Assembly (NCBI RefSeq): GCF_003337375.1
Contig: NZ_QPJD01000006.1
Coordinates: forward strand, 326,036 to 390,035
Source of the DNA: Paenibacillus prosopidis
GTDB taxonomy: Bacteria > Bacillota > Bacilli > Paenibacillales > Paenibacillaceae
DNA: 64,000 bases
Reading direction: 5' to 3'
Positions within the stretch are counted from its first letter, which is position 1. Each line of letters begins with the position of its first letter. Below are positions 27,176 through 35,699 of this stretch, in pieces. A model generated the notes under the pieces. That model ran no database searches and was not told where the DNA came from. It worked only from the letters and a program-made list of their open reading frames with translations. A program made the translations under genes and the position numbers.

Positions 27176-27731
27176 TAACTTCATACATCGGAGAGGCATG
27201 CATATGGGTTTGCATCAGGACGAAGCGGTCGGCTTCCCATTCGACTCCGGCTGGAGCGTCAGCCGTCGCTTCGATTGGCATTTCCCCGCCGCCGGCGAAT
27301 CCTCTAGCCAGCGTTATGTGCGGAGTATAAGGACGGTCCTCCGGTTCGAAGCCAAGGGAGCTTGTCGCCTTGGTAACCGCCATGTGGAGTGAGGTTAATC
27401 CTTTCAGATCGCCGGTAAGAGCTGCCCAGAGAACGCGGGGAGTCTTCGGCGGACCGAAGGTGCCTGCTCCGTTCAAAGCTAAAGCAATAGATGCTGCCCT
27501 AACTTCCCGAAGCGCGGCTTGCAGCGCTTCGGTCCTAGAAACCGGCGTATCGCCTAGAAACTGAAGCGTAATATGGTAATCCCGCTGATGGACCCATTTT
27601 CGAAACGGGAGCCATTCTTTATGGGCAAGCGTCCAATCTTGCAATTTCTCCATAATAGGCCCCGGTATAGGAACTGCAACGAACAAGCGTATAGCAGGAG
27701 CTTTCTTTTGATCCATTGATTTTAACCCCAT
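27141..27731 (-). CDS. thpR: RNA 2',3'-cyclic phosphodiesterase / 2'-5' RNA ligase
   Basis: 196-residue two-histidine (2H) phosphoesterase. The paired HxT motifs are present as YHITLQF (about 54) and PHITLAR (about 139), together with RLFVAVPIP at the N terminus. Family members hydrolyse 2',3'-cyclic phosphates and reversibly join 2'-5' RNA ends in vitro; the cellular role is open. It converges on and overlaps the B-subunit gene by 35 bases. Confidence 0.88.
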   Translation of the reverse strand: MGLKSMDQKKAPAIRLFVAVPIPGPIMEKLQDWTLAHKEWLPFRKWVHQRDYHITLQFLGDTPVSRTEALQAALREVRAASIALALNGAGTFGPPKTPRVLWAALTGDLKGLTSLHMAVTKATSSLGFEPEDRPYTPHITLARGFAGGGEMPIEATADAPAGVEWEADRFVLMQTHMHASPMYEVISEFPLSAPFS

Positions 27732-27758
27732 TCTCTATTTCAAGAATACTCATCCTTT

Positions 27759-29567
27759 TCAGTATGTAACGATAGGCGCCGAAGTAAACCAAATATCCCG
27801 AAAACGAACCCATCCGAGCGACTCCAGCGATATACCGCGGACAGACGGATGGAAGGCGGTCTTCAGGTGCTTACGGTAAAGGAACAGCAAGCTGTTCCTC
27901 TCTTTGAGCTGCGTTTCGATTTGTCTGAAAATAGATATTCTGAGCTTATAATCGGGTTCAGACATGATAAGGCGGATGCTGTGCTCCAGCATGTCATTTA
28001 TATCCGGCAGCGCATGCTGCTGCATGCTCCGGTACAGATCGATTAGCCGCAGCTCGCGGTGCTCGTCCAGCATGATGGCGAAGAGGAGGAGATCAGCCTG
28101 CATTCGGGCAGCACCCTTAAACTCTTCCGCCGGGATGAGTTTAATTTCAAGCGGAATGCCCGACTTTGCGCATACCTGTTGAAGGATTGCGGCATCGGCT
28201 TCGTATTGCGGAATCGTTGCGAGGACAAGCGTCTCCCCGTTATAACCAGCGGCAGTCAGCCTCTTATTGACCGCTATCAAATCCTTGGCAGTCTCGCTTT
28301 GGCGCCTCGGCTCCTCCGGTTCCGGCCAGAAGCTGTCAACGCCTTCAATGACATCCCCCGATAACAGCTCCAGCAAATAAACCCTGTCAATCGCATAATC
28401 AACCGCTGCGCGTATGGCGGAATTTGCAAGGAGGCCATCCTTCAGCTCATTTACGGTAATAAACTTGCATGTCATGCCGGACTGGCGGACCTGCTGCCAT
28501 TGCGCTGCTGCCATATCGGACAATCTCACATTGTGCATCACTTGGAACGTCTTCAGCTCTGCCGCCGGTTCATTTCGGTGCCCCTCCGACAATGTCCACA
28601 CTTCAACCCGGTCCAGAAAGGCCCGCCCTTGAAAATAAGGCACAAAAACCTCCAGTATCCATACGCCTTGTTCATTTCCCGCCAGCCGGAACGGACCTGT
28701 TCCAATAGGCTTGTTGGCAAATTGCCCGCCCGCGGCCTCGCATGCATCCTGAGGCACGATGGAGGCGCGATTAGTCGTCAAAAAAGCTAAAAACGCTTCG
28801 TTTCGCTCAGCTAATTGAATCCGTATCGTCGTATCATCCGGCGTATCCATCGATACGATATCCGCATAGACCCAGCTGTATAGACCATGCGGCGCCAGCT
28901 TCTTGAGCCGTTCCAGCGAATACTTGACGTCTGACGAATCCAGCTCCCGTCCATGATGAAACAGCACCCCTTTGCGCAAATAAAAGGTCCACAGCGTGCG
29001 GGAGGCATCGACTTCCCACGCATGGGCGAGATGCGGCGTAATGACCTCACCCTTCGGGTCCATGCGCACAAGGCCGTCAAACAGCTGATTGACGAGATGG
29101 GACTCTCCCGTATAATGGATAGCTGCCGGGTCTAAGGAATAGATCGATTGCGGCAGAGGAAAACGCAAAATATCGGTACGCCTTTTTCCTTGAACCTCGG
29201 AATGAAAGCCGAACTGGCCGGACAGCCATTCCTGAAACTGATCTCGAAGCTGTGGAGCTTCCTCCATCTGCTGAAGAAGCTCGAGCGCTGAATGCAAATC
29301 TTGTTTTTGAACCATTTCCTGCGCTTCCTGCAGAGCAATCTGTTCCTTACTCATTAAGAAGGTCAGATGGGATCTATTTCCCCGGCCCCTCTTAGGTGTC
29401 CAGGTTAACCACTGTTCCTGCTGCATCCGCTTCAACAGCAATACCATATTCCGATGTGTGCAATCGAGCAAATTTGCGAGCTCCTGCGTCGTCACTTCGA
29501 GTGGGATATTCTCTTGAACGCTTGGAAATGAACGCCTGATCGCCAAATAATGCCGACGTATTTTCAT
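27759..29567 (-). CDS. SgrR-like regulator: N-terminal HTH plus solute-binding domain
   Basis: 602 residues. Residues 1-110 form a winged-helix region like SgrR_N (VTTQELANLLDCTHRNMVLLLKRM). From about 145 the chain matches family 5 solute-binding proteins: FPLPQSIYSLDPA, QLFDGLVRMDPKG, AHAWEVDASRTLWTFYLRKG-type start and SSDVKYSLERLKKL. No signal peptide is present, so it is cytoplasmic. ATG 29567 follows GGGAGCG; a six-codon extension is less likely. SgrR responds to sugar-phosphate stress in E. coli; in Firmicutes the ligands of this class are largely unknown. It is divergent from the membrane-protein gene at 29730. Confidence 0.85.
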   Translation of the reverse strand: MKIRRHYLAIRRSFPSVQENIPLEVTTQELANLLDCTHRNMVLLLKRMQQEQWLTWTPKRGRGNRSHLTFLMSKEQIALQEAQEMVQKQDLHSALELLQQMEEAPQLRDQFQEWLSGQFGFHSEVQGKRRTDILRFPLPQSIYSLDPAAIHYTGESHLVNQLFDGLVRMDPKGEVITPHLAHAWEVDASRTLWTFYLRKGVLFHHGRELDSSDVKYSLERLKKLAPHGLYSWVYADIVSMDTPDDTTIRIQLAERNEAFLAFLTTNRASIVPQDACEAAGGQFANKPIGTGPFRLAGNEQGVWILEVFVPYFQGRAFLDRVEVWTLSEGHRNEPAAELKTFQVMHNVRLSDMAAAQWQQVRQSGMTCKFITVNELKDGLLANSAIRAAVDYAIDRVYLLELLSGDVIEGVDSFWPEPEEPRRQSETAKDLIAVNKRLTAAGYNGETLVLATIPQYEADAAILQQVCAKSGIPLEIKLIPAEEFKGAARMQADLLLFAIMLDEHRELRLIDLYRSMQQHALPDINDMLEHSIRLIMSEPDYKLRISIFRQIETQLKERNSLLFLYRKHLKTAFHPSVRGISLESLGWVRFRDIWFTSAPIVTY

Positions 29568-29729
29568 GCAAAACGCTCCCGACATAAAATATGAAATTTT
29601 CCATTTATAACTTACACTTTTTGTTCTTGTTTTCTAGGTTACAATAAAAGGAGGAAATTAACAAATCGCGTATAGAGATAGATATGACGGAGCAAAGATT
29701 GCTTCACAAAACGTTTAGGAGTGAGTCGT

Positions 29730-31229
29730 ATGAGAGATCCGGCGCCATGGCAAAAAAGGTATGAAAGAATGCTTGTCCTTGCCGTTTTGTTCGGTTTAGT
29801 GAGCCAGTATTTGTTCGTGGGAGCAGCTGCGGGTATTTCGGTTGTGTTGTTTGTAGCAGGGTTTTATGGTCTGTTCTTTTATGCCATTAAAGGAAGAATG
29901 GGCGGGTTTGAAAAGTGGCAAGGACAAATGAGTTCGGGTTGGATCCTGTTCATTCCGATTTTGCTGCTGACACTGACCTATGCTCTATTTGCCAACCAAC
30001 TGTTTCGGGTGCTGAACGTTTTTGCCCTGTTTGCCCTAATTATTGCGCAGACGGTGCTTTTGACCCGAAGCAGCGTGCAGCCGTGGTATCGGTCGAAGTT
30101 TTATTCGGAAAGCATGTTTCTCGGCATCGTAAAGCCGTTCTCGTATATTACTGTACCATTCAGTCTATTTAACAATCGGCTCAAGGCACGCGGAACAGGG
30201 GCTACAAGAAGCAAACTGGCCAAAATGCTGCTTGGACTAGTGATCGCCGCACCTCTTCTCCTCGTCGTTATTTCTTTGCTCGCATCGGCCGACGAAATTT
30301 TTCTTTCGTGGCTAAATGAAATTCCGCATGTACTGGATCTCTTTTCATTCGGAGATGGAATCGTTCGAATAGGAGCCGCGGCGATTATTGCTCTCTACGC
30401 TTTCTGCTACATATGGGCGCTGCTTTTTCACAAATCAACAGATAACGCAAAGAGCTTGCCTGCACCTGCGGAAGGCGACAGTTCTAAAGAGAGCGGGCGG
30501 ATCGAATTTGATCCCATTACCGCAGGCACGCTGCTCGTAAGCGTCAATTTCGTTTACGTGCTGTTTGTGGTCATTCAATTCTCGTATTTATTCGGCGCAG
30601 CAAACGGCTTATTGCCCCAAGGGGCTGCTTATGCCGAATATGCGCGAAGAGGCTTCGCGGAATTAATTATGGTCGCGCTCATTAATATAGGCCTGCTGAT
30701 TTGCGGCCTTCATATGATTCGGCGAACAAGCAAGCTGGCGGAATGGATTCGCAAGCTGTCACTCAGTCTGTTAATCGGCTGTACCATTGTTATGCTCATC
30801 TCCGCCTATAGCCGGCTGGCCTTATACGAGGAGGCTTACGGCTATACGCAGACCCGGCTTCTGGTTCACGGGTTTATGGTGTTTTTGGGCGTGCTGCTTA
30901 TTATTGCGATGCTTCGCATTTGGAAGGAAAGCTTCTCCATGGCAAAAGCCTATATTTGTATATCGATTATCGCTTACGTCATGATGAATTACGCTAATTT
31001 GGATGCACGTATTGCAGCTCAAAATATGGAGCGGTTTGAGCGAACGGGTGCGATCGATATTGCTTATTTAGGCGTGCTGTCAGCTGATGCGGCGCCTACG
31101 CTGCTGAAGCTGCATGCCAAGCATCCTAATCTGGACGGATTATCCGAAGTGATCGAAGAACTGAGGAGCGAAGCCCGGGCCCGTCACAAGTGGCAGTCGT
31201 GGAACTGGTCGGAGCAAAGGGCGAAGTAA
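29730..31229 (+). CDS. Polytopic membrane protein (DUF4153/DUF4173-like)
   Basis: 499 residues with about ten to twelve hydrophobic segments. A cytoplasmic stretch (about 235-260) separates two membrane blocks, and a soluble C-terminal tail (about 440-499) contains repeated Leu/Ala-rich helices. The segment NRLKARGTGATRSKLAKMLLGL and the later YAEYARRGFAELIMVALIN (two separate places) are typical of this conserved family of unknown function. ATG 29730 follows AGGAG; a GTG nine bases earlier overlaps that site. A fragment of this gene recurs at 31492. Confidence 0.75.
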   Translation: MRDPAPWQKRYERMLVLAVLFGLVSQYLFVGAAAGISVVLFVAGFYGLFFYAIKGRMGGFEKWQGQMSSGWILFIPILLLTLTYALFANQLFRVLNVFALFALIIAQTVLLTRSSVQPWYRSKFYSESMFLGIVKPFSYITVPFSLFNNRLKARGTGATRSKLAKMLLGLVIAAPLLLVVISLLASADEIFLSWLNEIPHVLDLFSFGDGIVRIGAAAIIALYAFCYIWALLFHKSTDNAKSLPAPAEGDSSKESGRIEFDPITAGTLLVSVNFVYVLFVVIQFSYLFGAANGLLPQGAAYAEYARRGFAELIMVALINIGLLICGLHMIRRTSKLAEWIRKLSLSLLIGCTIVMLISAYSRLALYEEAYGYTQTRLLVHGFMVFLGVLLIIAMLRIWKESFSMAKAYICISIIAYVMMNYANLDARIAAQNMERFERTGAIDIAYLGVLSADAAPTLLKLHAKHPNLDGLSEVIEELRSEARARHKWQSWNWSEQRAK

Positions 31230-31491
31230 TGTAATGTAGGCGGGGCAGCAGGAGCTGAGCCGATTGACCAACCAAACAACACAGATTACAGTCGAAGACA
31301 GCTGGCATTCCATACACATTCATAAGCCCAGTGCTGTAATTAGCGCCGTAAAAAGTTTATTGCGTTAGCGGTCGTTGAAACGATATAAGCTGCTGTTGCA
31401 TGATGGAGCTCCGTAGCATGGATAACAATGGGATTCCCTATATTGTTGCACATTATACAACATTACTGCTCCAGCAGCAGTGGTTCCTTCG

Positions 31492-31533
31492 GAAGCTATC
31501 ACTATTAATCGGCTGTACCATTGTCATGCACAT
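31492..31533 (+). pseudogene. Duplicated scrap of the upstream membrane-protein gene
   Basis: This 42-base segment matches 30752-30800 at nearly every base apart from a six-base gap and a few substitutions; both read RKLS..LLIGCTIVM in their frames. It lies in the 344-base gap before the phosphoesterase. The rest of 31230-31573 shows no gene. Confidence 0.65.
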
Positions 31534-31573
31534 TTATTTTGATAATATATCCCAGAAGGAGGGAATGTCCCAG

Positions 31574-32440
31574 GTGAGAAAGAGATCAAAGAAGATCATA
31601 CTTTATATTTTTATTGCGGTTATAGCCATAGTTGCGTTTTCCTATTACCAAAATAATGCTCTCAGCGTTACAAAGTTTCGTATCAGCTCGGATAAGCTGC
31701 CGAACGGCTTTGATTCCTATCGAATCGTACATTTGACGGATATACATAGCAAGTCTTTCGGTAAGAATCAGTCCAATTTGGTCCGAAAGGTAAAAAAGCT
31801 GAAGCCTGACCTTATAGCCGTTACCGGCGATTTAGTCGATAGAAGAAAATACAATGCGGAAGCTAGCATTATCCTCATGCGGGAAATGACCAAATTAGCT
31901 CCTGTCTATTATGTGACTGGAAACCACGAGTGCTGCAGGAGCAAATTCGAACCGCTAGGGAAACAGCTAAACGAGCTTGGCGTTCATGTCATGCGAAAAA
32001 AGAGTGAATTCATTAAGCTCGGACAGGGCGAGATCCGTATCGCTGGAGTTGATGATCCAACCTTCAATCAGCACGCTGACGGTAATGCCGCTAAGCTGAA
32101 TCAGCATATCGGTGCCGCTCTAGGGACCGGAACCTCCGATGCGTTCACCATACTCCTATCGCATCGGCCGGAGCTCTTTTCGGTGTATGTGCAAAATAAG
32201 ATGGATCTGACCTTCTCAGGCCATGCGCACGGAGGACAAGTCAGGCTGCCCTTCGCTGGCGGACTGATTGCGCCCGGTCAGGGCTTCCTGCCGAGGTATG
32301 ATGCGGGTAAATACGTAGAAGGGGATTCCACTCTGATTGTAAGCAGAGGATTAGGCAACAGCATTATCCCGCAAAGGCTGTTTAATCGTCCGGAAATCGT
32401 AATGGTGGAGCTAACGCCCCAGTCGCCCCCGAACGAATAG
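31574..32440 (+). CDS. Membrane-anchored metallophosphoesterase (YkuE-like)
   Basis: 288 residues. An N-terminal membrane helix (IILYIFIAVIAIVAF) anchors a calcineurin-like phosphoesterase with all blocks: LTDIHSKSFG, AVTGDLVDR, VTGNHE, LSHRPELF and FSGHAHGGQVRLP. GTG 31574 is preferred because AAGGAGGG ends ten bases before it; ATG 31565 is only one base from that site, and an in-frame extension to 31400 runs into the duplicated scrap. YkuE of Bacillus is an exported wall-bound metal phosphatase, so an extracytoplasmic substrate is likely. Confidence 0.85.
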   Translation: MRKRSKKIILYIFIAVIAIVAFSYYQNNALSVTKFRISSDKLPNGFDSYRIVHLTDIHSKSFGKNQSNLVRKVKKLKPDLIAVTGDLVDRRKYNAEASIILMREMTKLAPVYYVTGNHECCRSKFEPLGKQLNELGVHVMRKKSEFIKLGQGEIRIAGVDDPTFNQHADGNAAKLNQHIGAALGTGTSDAFTILLSHRPELFSVYVQNKMDLTFSGHAHGGQVRLPFAGGLIAPGQGFLPRYDAGKYVEGDSTLIVSRGLGNSIIPQRLFNRPEIVMVELTPQSPPNE

Positions 32441-32451
32441 AAGACAAAAAG

Positions 32452-32479
32452 AGACCCGCAGCATCGGTGCTGCGGGTCT
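32452..32479 (+). terminator. Strong hairpin after the phosphoesterase gene
   Basis: AGACCCGCAGCA (32452-32463) and TGCTGCGGGTCT (32468-32479) pair perfectly across a four-base loop, followed by a weakly T-rich stretch. Confidence 0.75.
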
Positions 32480-32674
32480 TCAATATATATATTACAAAAG
32501 GGGGTTGTGTTTATTATAGGTTTGTTTCATTAAAATGAGATGTAAATTAGATTTCAAGTTTATTACAAATAAATGGAATTACTTGAATCCCCGTCATATA
32601 GACAACAAGCTTTGAATAGACTTGTCTAAAGCAGCAAACTTGTCCGTTTATCCAGAGAGGATGGATGCAACTAT

Positions 32675-33823
32675 ATGGAGAAAGCAGATCTGGACATTGC
32701 CATATTGGGATTAGGCACGGCTGTGCCGCCTTATCGGATTGATCAGGCCGATACGGCACGAAGATTAACCGAAGCGCTGTCGGATAAACCCGACTCTGCA
32801 CGCTGGGCGAGAAGAATATTTAAGCAGTGCGGGGTGGAGAGCCGTTACACCTGCGAACCCAACCTGCTCGAGGCTGCCGTCGATTGCCGCTATTTTCCGC
32901 AAACATCAGCTGCAGATGCTCCTTCGACCGCGGAGCGCATGCGCATATATAAGAGGGAATCCGTACCTTTAGCGCTGACTGCAGCAAGACAAGCTTTATC
33001 CGATGGGGGGGTTGATGCTGCTGACGTTACACATCTTATCACGGTTAGCTGTACCGGCCAGTTCCTTCCCGGAATGGATGCGGCTTTGGTTCAGCAAATG
33101 GGACTGGCTCCTACCGTAACCCGGATTCCGCTTAACTTTCTTGGATGCGCTGCCGGCTTAAAGGCCGTTTGCTTAGCGCGGCAAATCGTATCAAGTACCA
33201 CAGGGGCGAATGTATTGATCGTTTGTGTGGAATTATGCACGCTGCACATACAGCCCTCCGGCGACCGGGAATCCTTATTCGCCGCTTCGTTTTTTGGCGA
33301 CGGGGCTTCGGCCTGTGTCGTAGGTGCAGCCGGACCTGCGCACAGAGCGATCTTTCAATTAGGTAAAGAGCATTCTGTCCTGCTTCCTGATTGCGCCGAT
33401 GAGATGGTGTGGGAGTTAGGCAATTATGGCTTCGATTTGTATCTTTCACCGCAAATTCCCAAGCTGATCGGAGATCTCATTCCGGCAGAGGTCGAGCGGC
33501 TATGCGGCGATCATAAACCGGCGTTATGGGCGATACATCCGGGAGGCCGGGGCATCGTTGAGAGCTTGCAAACGAGATTTGAGCTTACGGACGAACAAGT
33601 GGCGCCGAGTCTCGGCGTTCTCCGCGATTACGGTAACGTATCCTCTGCGACGATTCTTTTTGTATTAGAGGCGATTAGGAATCAGCTGAGAGAAAACGGA
33701 TCGGAACGGGCCAGCGGCATAGCTTTGGCGTTCGGGCCGGGTCTGACCGCTGAGATGATAGAAATTTCTTATGTCCCAACCATCGTGGGGCAGGAACAGA
33801 TTGCAGGCGGAGCTTATGCCTAG
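32675..33823 (+). CDS. Type III polyketide synthase (chalcone/stilbene synthase family)
   Basis: 382-residue homodimeric ketosynthase that condenses malonyl-CoA onto an acyl starter. The catalytic triad is complete: C158 in LNFLGCAAGLKA, H288 in WAIHPGGRGI and N321 in DYGNVSSATI. The family segment SCTGQFLPGMDA (about 125) is present. The first gene of a tight cluster; the methyltransferase starts eight bases before its stop. Bacillus BpsA and Streptomyces SrsA, which make alkylpyrones and alkylresorcinols, are the closest functional models. Starter unit and ring-closure mode cannot be read. Promoter lies in the 230-base gap upstream. Confidence 0.92.
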   Translation: MEKADLDIAILGLGTAVPPYRIDQADTARRLTEALSDKPDSARWARRIFKQCGVESRYTCEPNLLEAAVDCRYFPQTSAADAPSTAERMRIYKRESVPLALTAARQALSDGGVDAADVTHLITVSCTGQFLPGMDAALVQQMGLAPTVTRIPLNFLGCAAGLKAVCLARQIVSSTTGANVLIVCVELCTLHIQPSGDRESLFAASFFGDGASACVVGAAGPAHRAIFQLGKEHSVLLPDCADEMVWELGNYGFDLYLSPQIPKLIGDLIPAEVERLCGDHKPALWAIHPGGRGIVESLQTRFELTDEQVAPSLGVLRDYGNVSSATILFVLEAIRNQLRENGSERASGIALAFGPGLTAEMIEISYVPTIVGQEQIAGGAYA

Positions 33824-34550
33824 AGGACTGAAGGAGCGGGCGAATGCTCCCGAATTGATGGATGACTTTTCGAGCGGAGGCGTAGAGCTTCGGGAGGCGT
33901 TACGGCATCTTCGGCTGTTGAACCGGATATTTGCGGCCGCCGCTCCTACAATACATGGCGTTCGGCGATTATGGATGGAAGCGGACAAGCCGCGGCGGTT
34001 GTCCGTCCTGGATGTCGGAGCGGGATCCGGTGACGTGAACCGGCAGCTGCTGCAATGGGCGGATGCGCAGCGAATTGAGCTTAGCATTACGCTCGTGGAT
34101 CTAACCGAGGAGGCTTGCGAGGAGGCTAGACAGCTCTTTCGTAACGAGCCTCGCATTCAGATCATGCGCGGCGACTTGTTTACGCTTGCGGAAGCATGCG
34201 CGGATATCGTTACGGGAACGCAGTTCGTTCATCATTTTAACGCAGATGAGCTGCCATCCGTTGCCCGGAGCATGCTAAAGGCATCACGTATAGGCATCGT
34301 CATTAATGACATCCATCGGCACTGGATTCCGTGGACCGCGGTGTGGCTTACAACACGAGTCGTTTCATCCAACCGTTATATATTGAACGACGGACCGCTA
34401 TCCGTAGCAAAAGGCTTTCGTGCGGCGGATTGGGAACGTCTCGGGAAAGCGCTTGGGCTGACCGATATGTATTATGCTTGGAGACCGCTGTTTCGTTACG
34501 CCGTCGTCATCGGGAAGACTGGGTCAAAATCAATTAGCGGAGTTGAGTAG
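33816..34550 (+). CDS. Class I SAM-dependent methyltransferase of the PKS cluster
   Basis: 244 residues. The SAM-binding motif VLDVGAGSGDVNRQLL is at about 58, followed by LVDLTEE (acidic loop) and ADIVTGTQFVHHF. ATG 33816 is inside the last codons of the synthase gene and follows GGCGGAG, so translation is coupled; an ATG 45 bases earlier has no site. Role by context: O- or C-methylation of the phenolic or pyrone product. Unlike BpsB and SrsB, which are membrane isoprenylcysteine-type methyltransferases, this enzyme is soluble. Confidence 0.85.
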   Translation: MPRGLKERANAPELMDDFSSGGVELREALRHLRLLNRIFAAAAPTIHGVRRLWMEADKPRRLSVLDVGAGSGDVNRQLLQWADAQRIELSITLVDLTEEACEEARQLFRNEPRIQIMRGDLFTLAEACADIVTGTQFVHHFNADELPSVARSMLKASRIGIVINDIHRHWIPWTAVWLTTRVVSSNRYILNDGPLSVAKGFRAADWERLGKALGLTDMYYAWRPLFRYAVVIGKTGSKSISGVE

Positions 34551-34551
34551 G

Positions 34552-35697
34552 ATGAGTTACATCCTCGATGCGGCGGTGCTTGGAGCTGGCATAGCCGGGA
34601 GCAGCATGGCGAAGGCGTTGGCGGACAGAGGATGGGATACGATGCTGCTCGATCGGCAGTCGTTTCCCAGGCATAAGGTTTGCGGCGAGTTTCTTTCGCC
34701 GGAATCGCAAAGCACGCTGCATGCCTTTGGCTTACTGGAGCCTGCCGGACTCCTTCGTCCCAGCTTCATAGAGCGTGTAAGGTTAATTTTCGAAAATGGG
34801 GCTGAAATAGAGATTCCGCTGCCTGGTACCGCCTTAGGCGTAAGCCGCTATTCACTCGATACTGCGCTGCATATTGCTGCCGAGAATTCCGGCGTACTGC
34901 TGCATACCGCAACGACAGTTACATCCGTAACTCCATGCGGCGAGGGGTATTCGATTGAGATGAAGCGGGAGGGTGTGCGCGAGGTTGTCCAAGCAAAGGC
35001 CGTGATTGCCGCATGGGGGGCGAATCGGCGCGCGGGACTTCCGGGCAGCAGGCCGAGCGGTGACGCGGGGCAATCACACATAGGCGTAAAAACCCATTTT
35101 CAAGGAATCGACATGGAGCCGGTCATCGAGCTCTATTTTTTTCCTGGCGGCTATTTGGGCATTTGTCCCATTGAAGGAGGCTTCGTAAACGCCGCGGCAC
35201 TGCTGGAACGGGAAGCTTTCCAGGAAGCCGATAAGAATGTCCTTGGATTTATCGAAGCTGCGGCCCGCTCAAATCCGAAGCTTTATAAGAGGCTGATCAA
35301 TGCCGCTCCCGTTTCAGGTACACAGGCAGCCGTTGCCCCCGTCGATTTGAAGCGTAAGCCGCTCGCGTGGGATATGATTCCCCAGGTGGGAGATGCGGCC
35401 ATGATGATTCCTCCGCTCTGTGGAGACGGCATGTCGATGGCGCTGCGATCGGCCCAGCTGTGTACGCCTCTTGCAGACCGTTATTTGCGCGGAGAGATAT
35501 CGCTTGCCGGATGGAAGCGTGAATATACGCGCTTGATTCACGGTGAGTTTAAGCATCCGTTACGATGGGGCCGTTTTCTGCAATGGCTGTTCGGTGTACC
35601 GGTTATTTCTTGGCTGCTGCCGGGTGCGGCGCAGCTTGCGCCAGGCTTGGCAGTCAGGCTGGTTCAAGCGACGAGACTGAAGCAAACCGACTTTTAG
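34552..35697 (+). CDS. FAD-dependent oxidoreductase of the PKS cluster
   Basis: 381-residue flavoprotein of the geranylgeranyl reductase/PHBH-like class. The N-terminal dinucleotide fold has VLGAGIAGSSMAKAL, an arginine-bearing region HKVCGEFLSPES, and a late motif GDAAMMIPPLCGDGMSMAL that contacts FAD. ATG 34552 starts two bases after the methyltransferase stop, with GGAG eight bases upstream. By analogy with SrsC, which hydroxylates resorcinols toward quinones, it may hydroxylate the product; reduction of double bonds is the alternative. Confidence 0.87.
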   Translation: MSYILDAAVLGAGIAGSSMAKALADRGWDTMLLDRQSFPRHKVCGEFLSPESQSTLHAFGLLEPAGLLRPSFIERVRLIFENGAEIEIPLPGTALGVSRYSLDTALHIAAENSGVLLHTATTVTSVTPCGEGYSIEMKREGVREVVQAKAVIAAWGANRRAGLPGSRPSGDAGQSHIGVKTHFQGIDMEPVIELYFFPGGYLGICPIEGGFVNAAALLEREAFQEADKNVLGFIEAAARSNPKLYKRLINAAPVSGTQAAVAPVDLKRKPLAWDMIPQVGDAAMMIPPLCGDGMSMALRSAQLCTPLADRYLRGEISLAGWKREYTRLIHGEFKHPLRWGRFLQWLFGVPVISWLLPGAAQLAPGLAVRLVQATRLKQTDF

Positions 35698-35699
35698 CT

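Noticed and set aside
31400..31573. N-terminal extension of the metallophosphoesterase by 58 codons
   Set aside because: It includes the duplicated scrap of the neighbouring gene, and the strong ribosome site lies inside it, ahead of GTG 31574.
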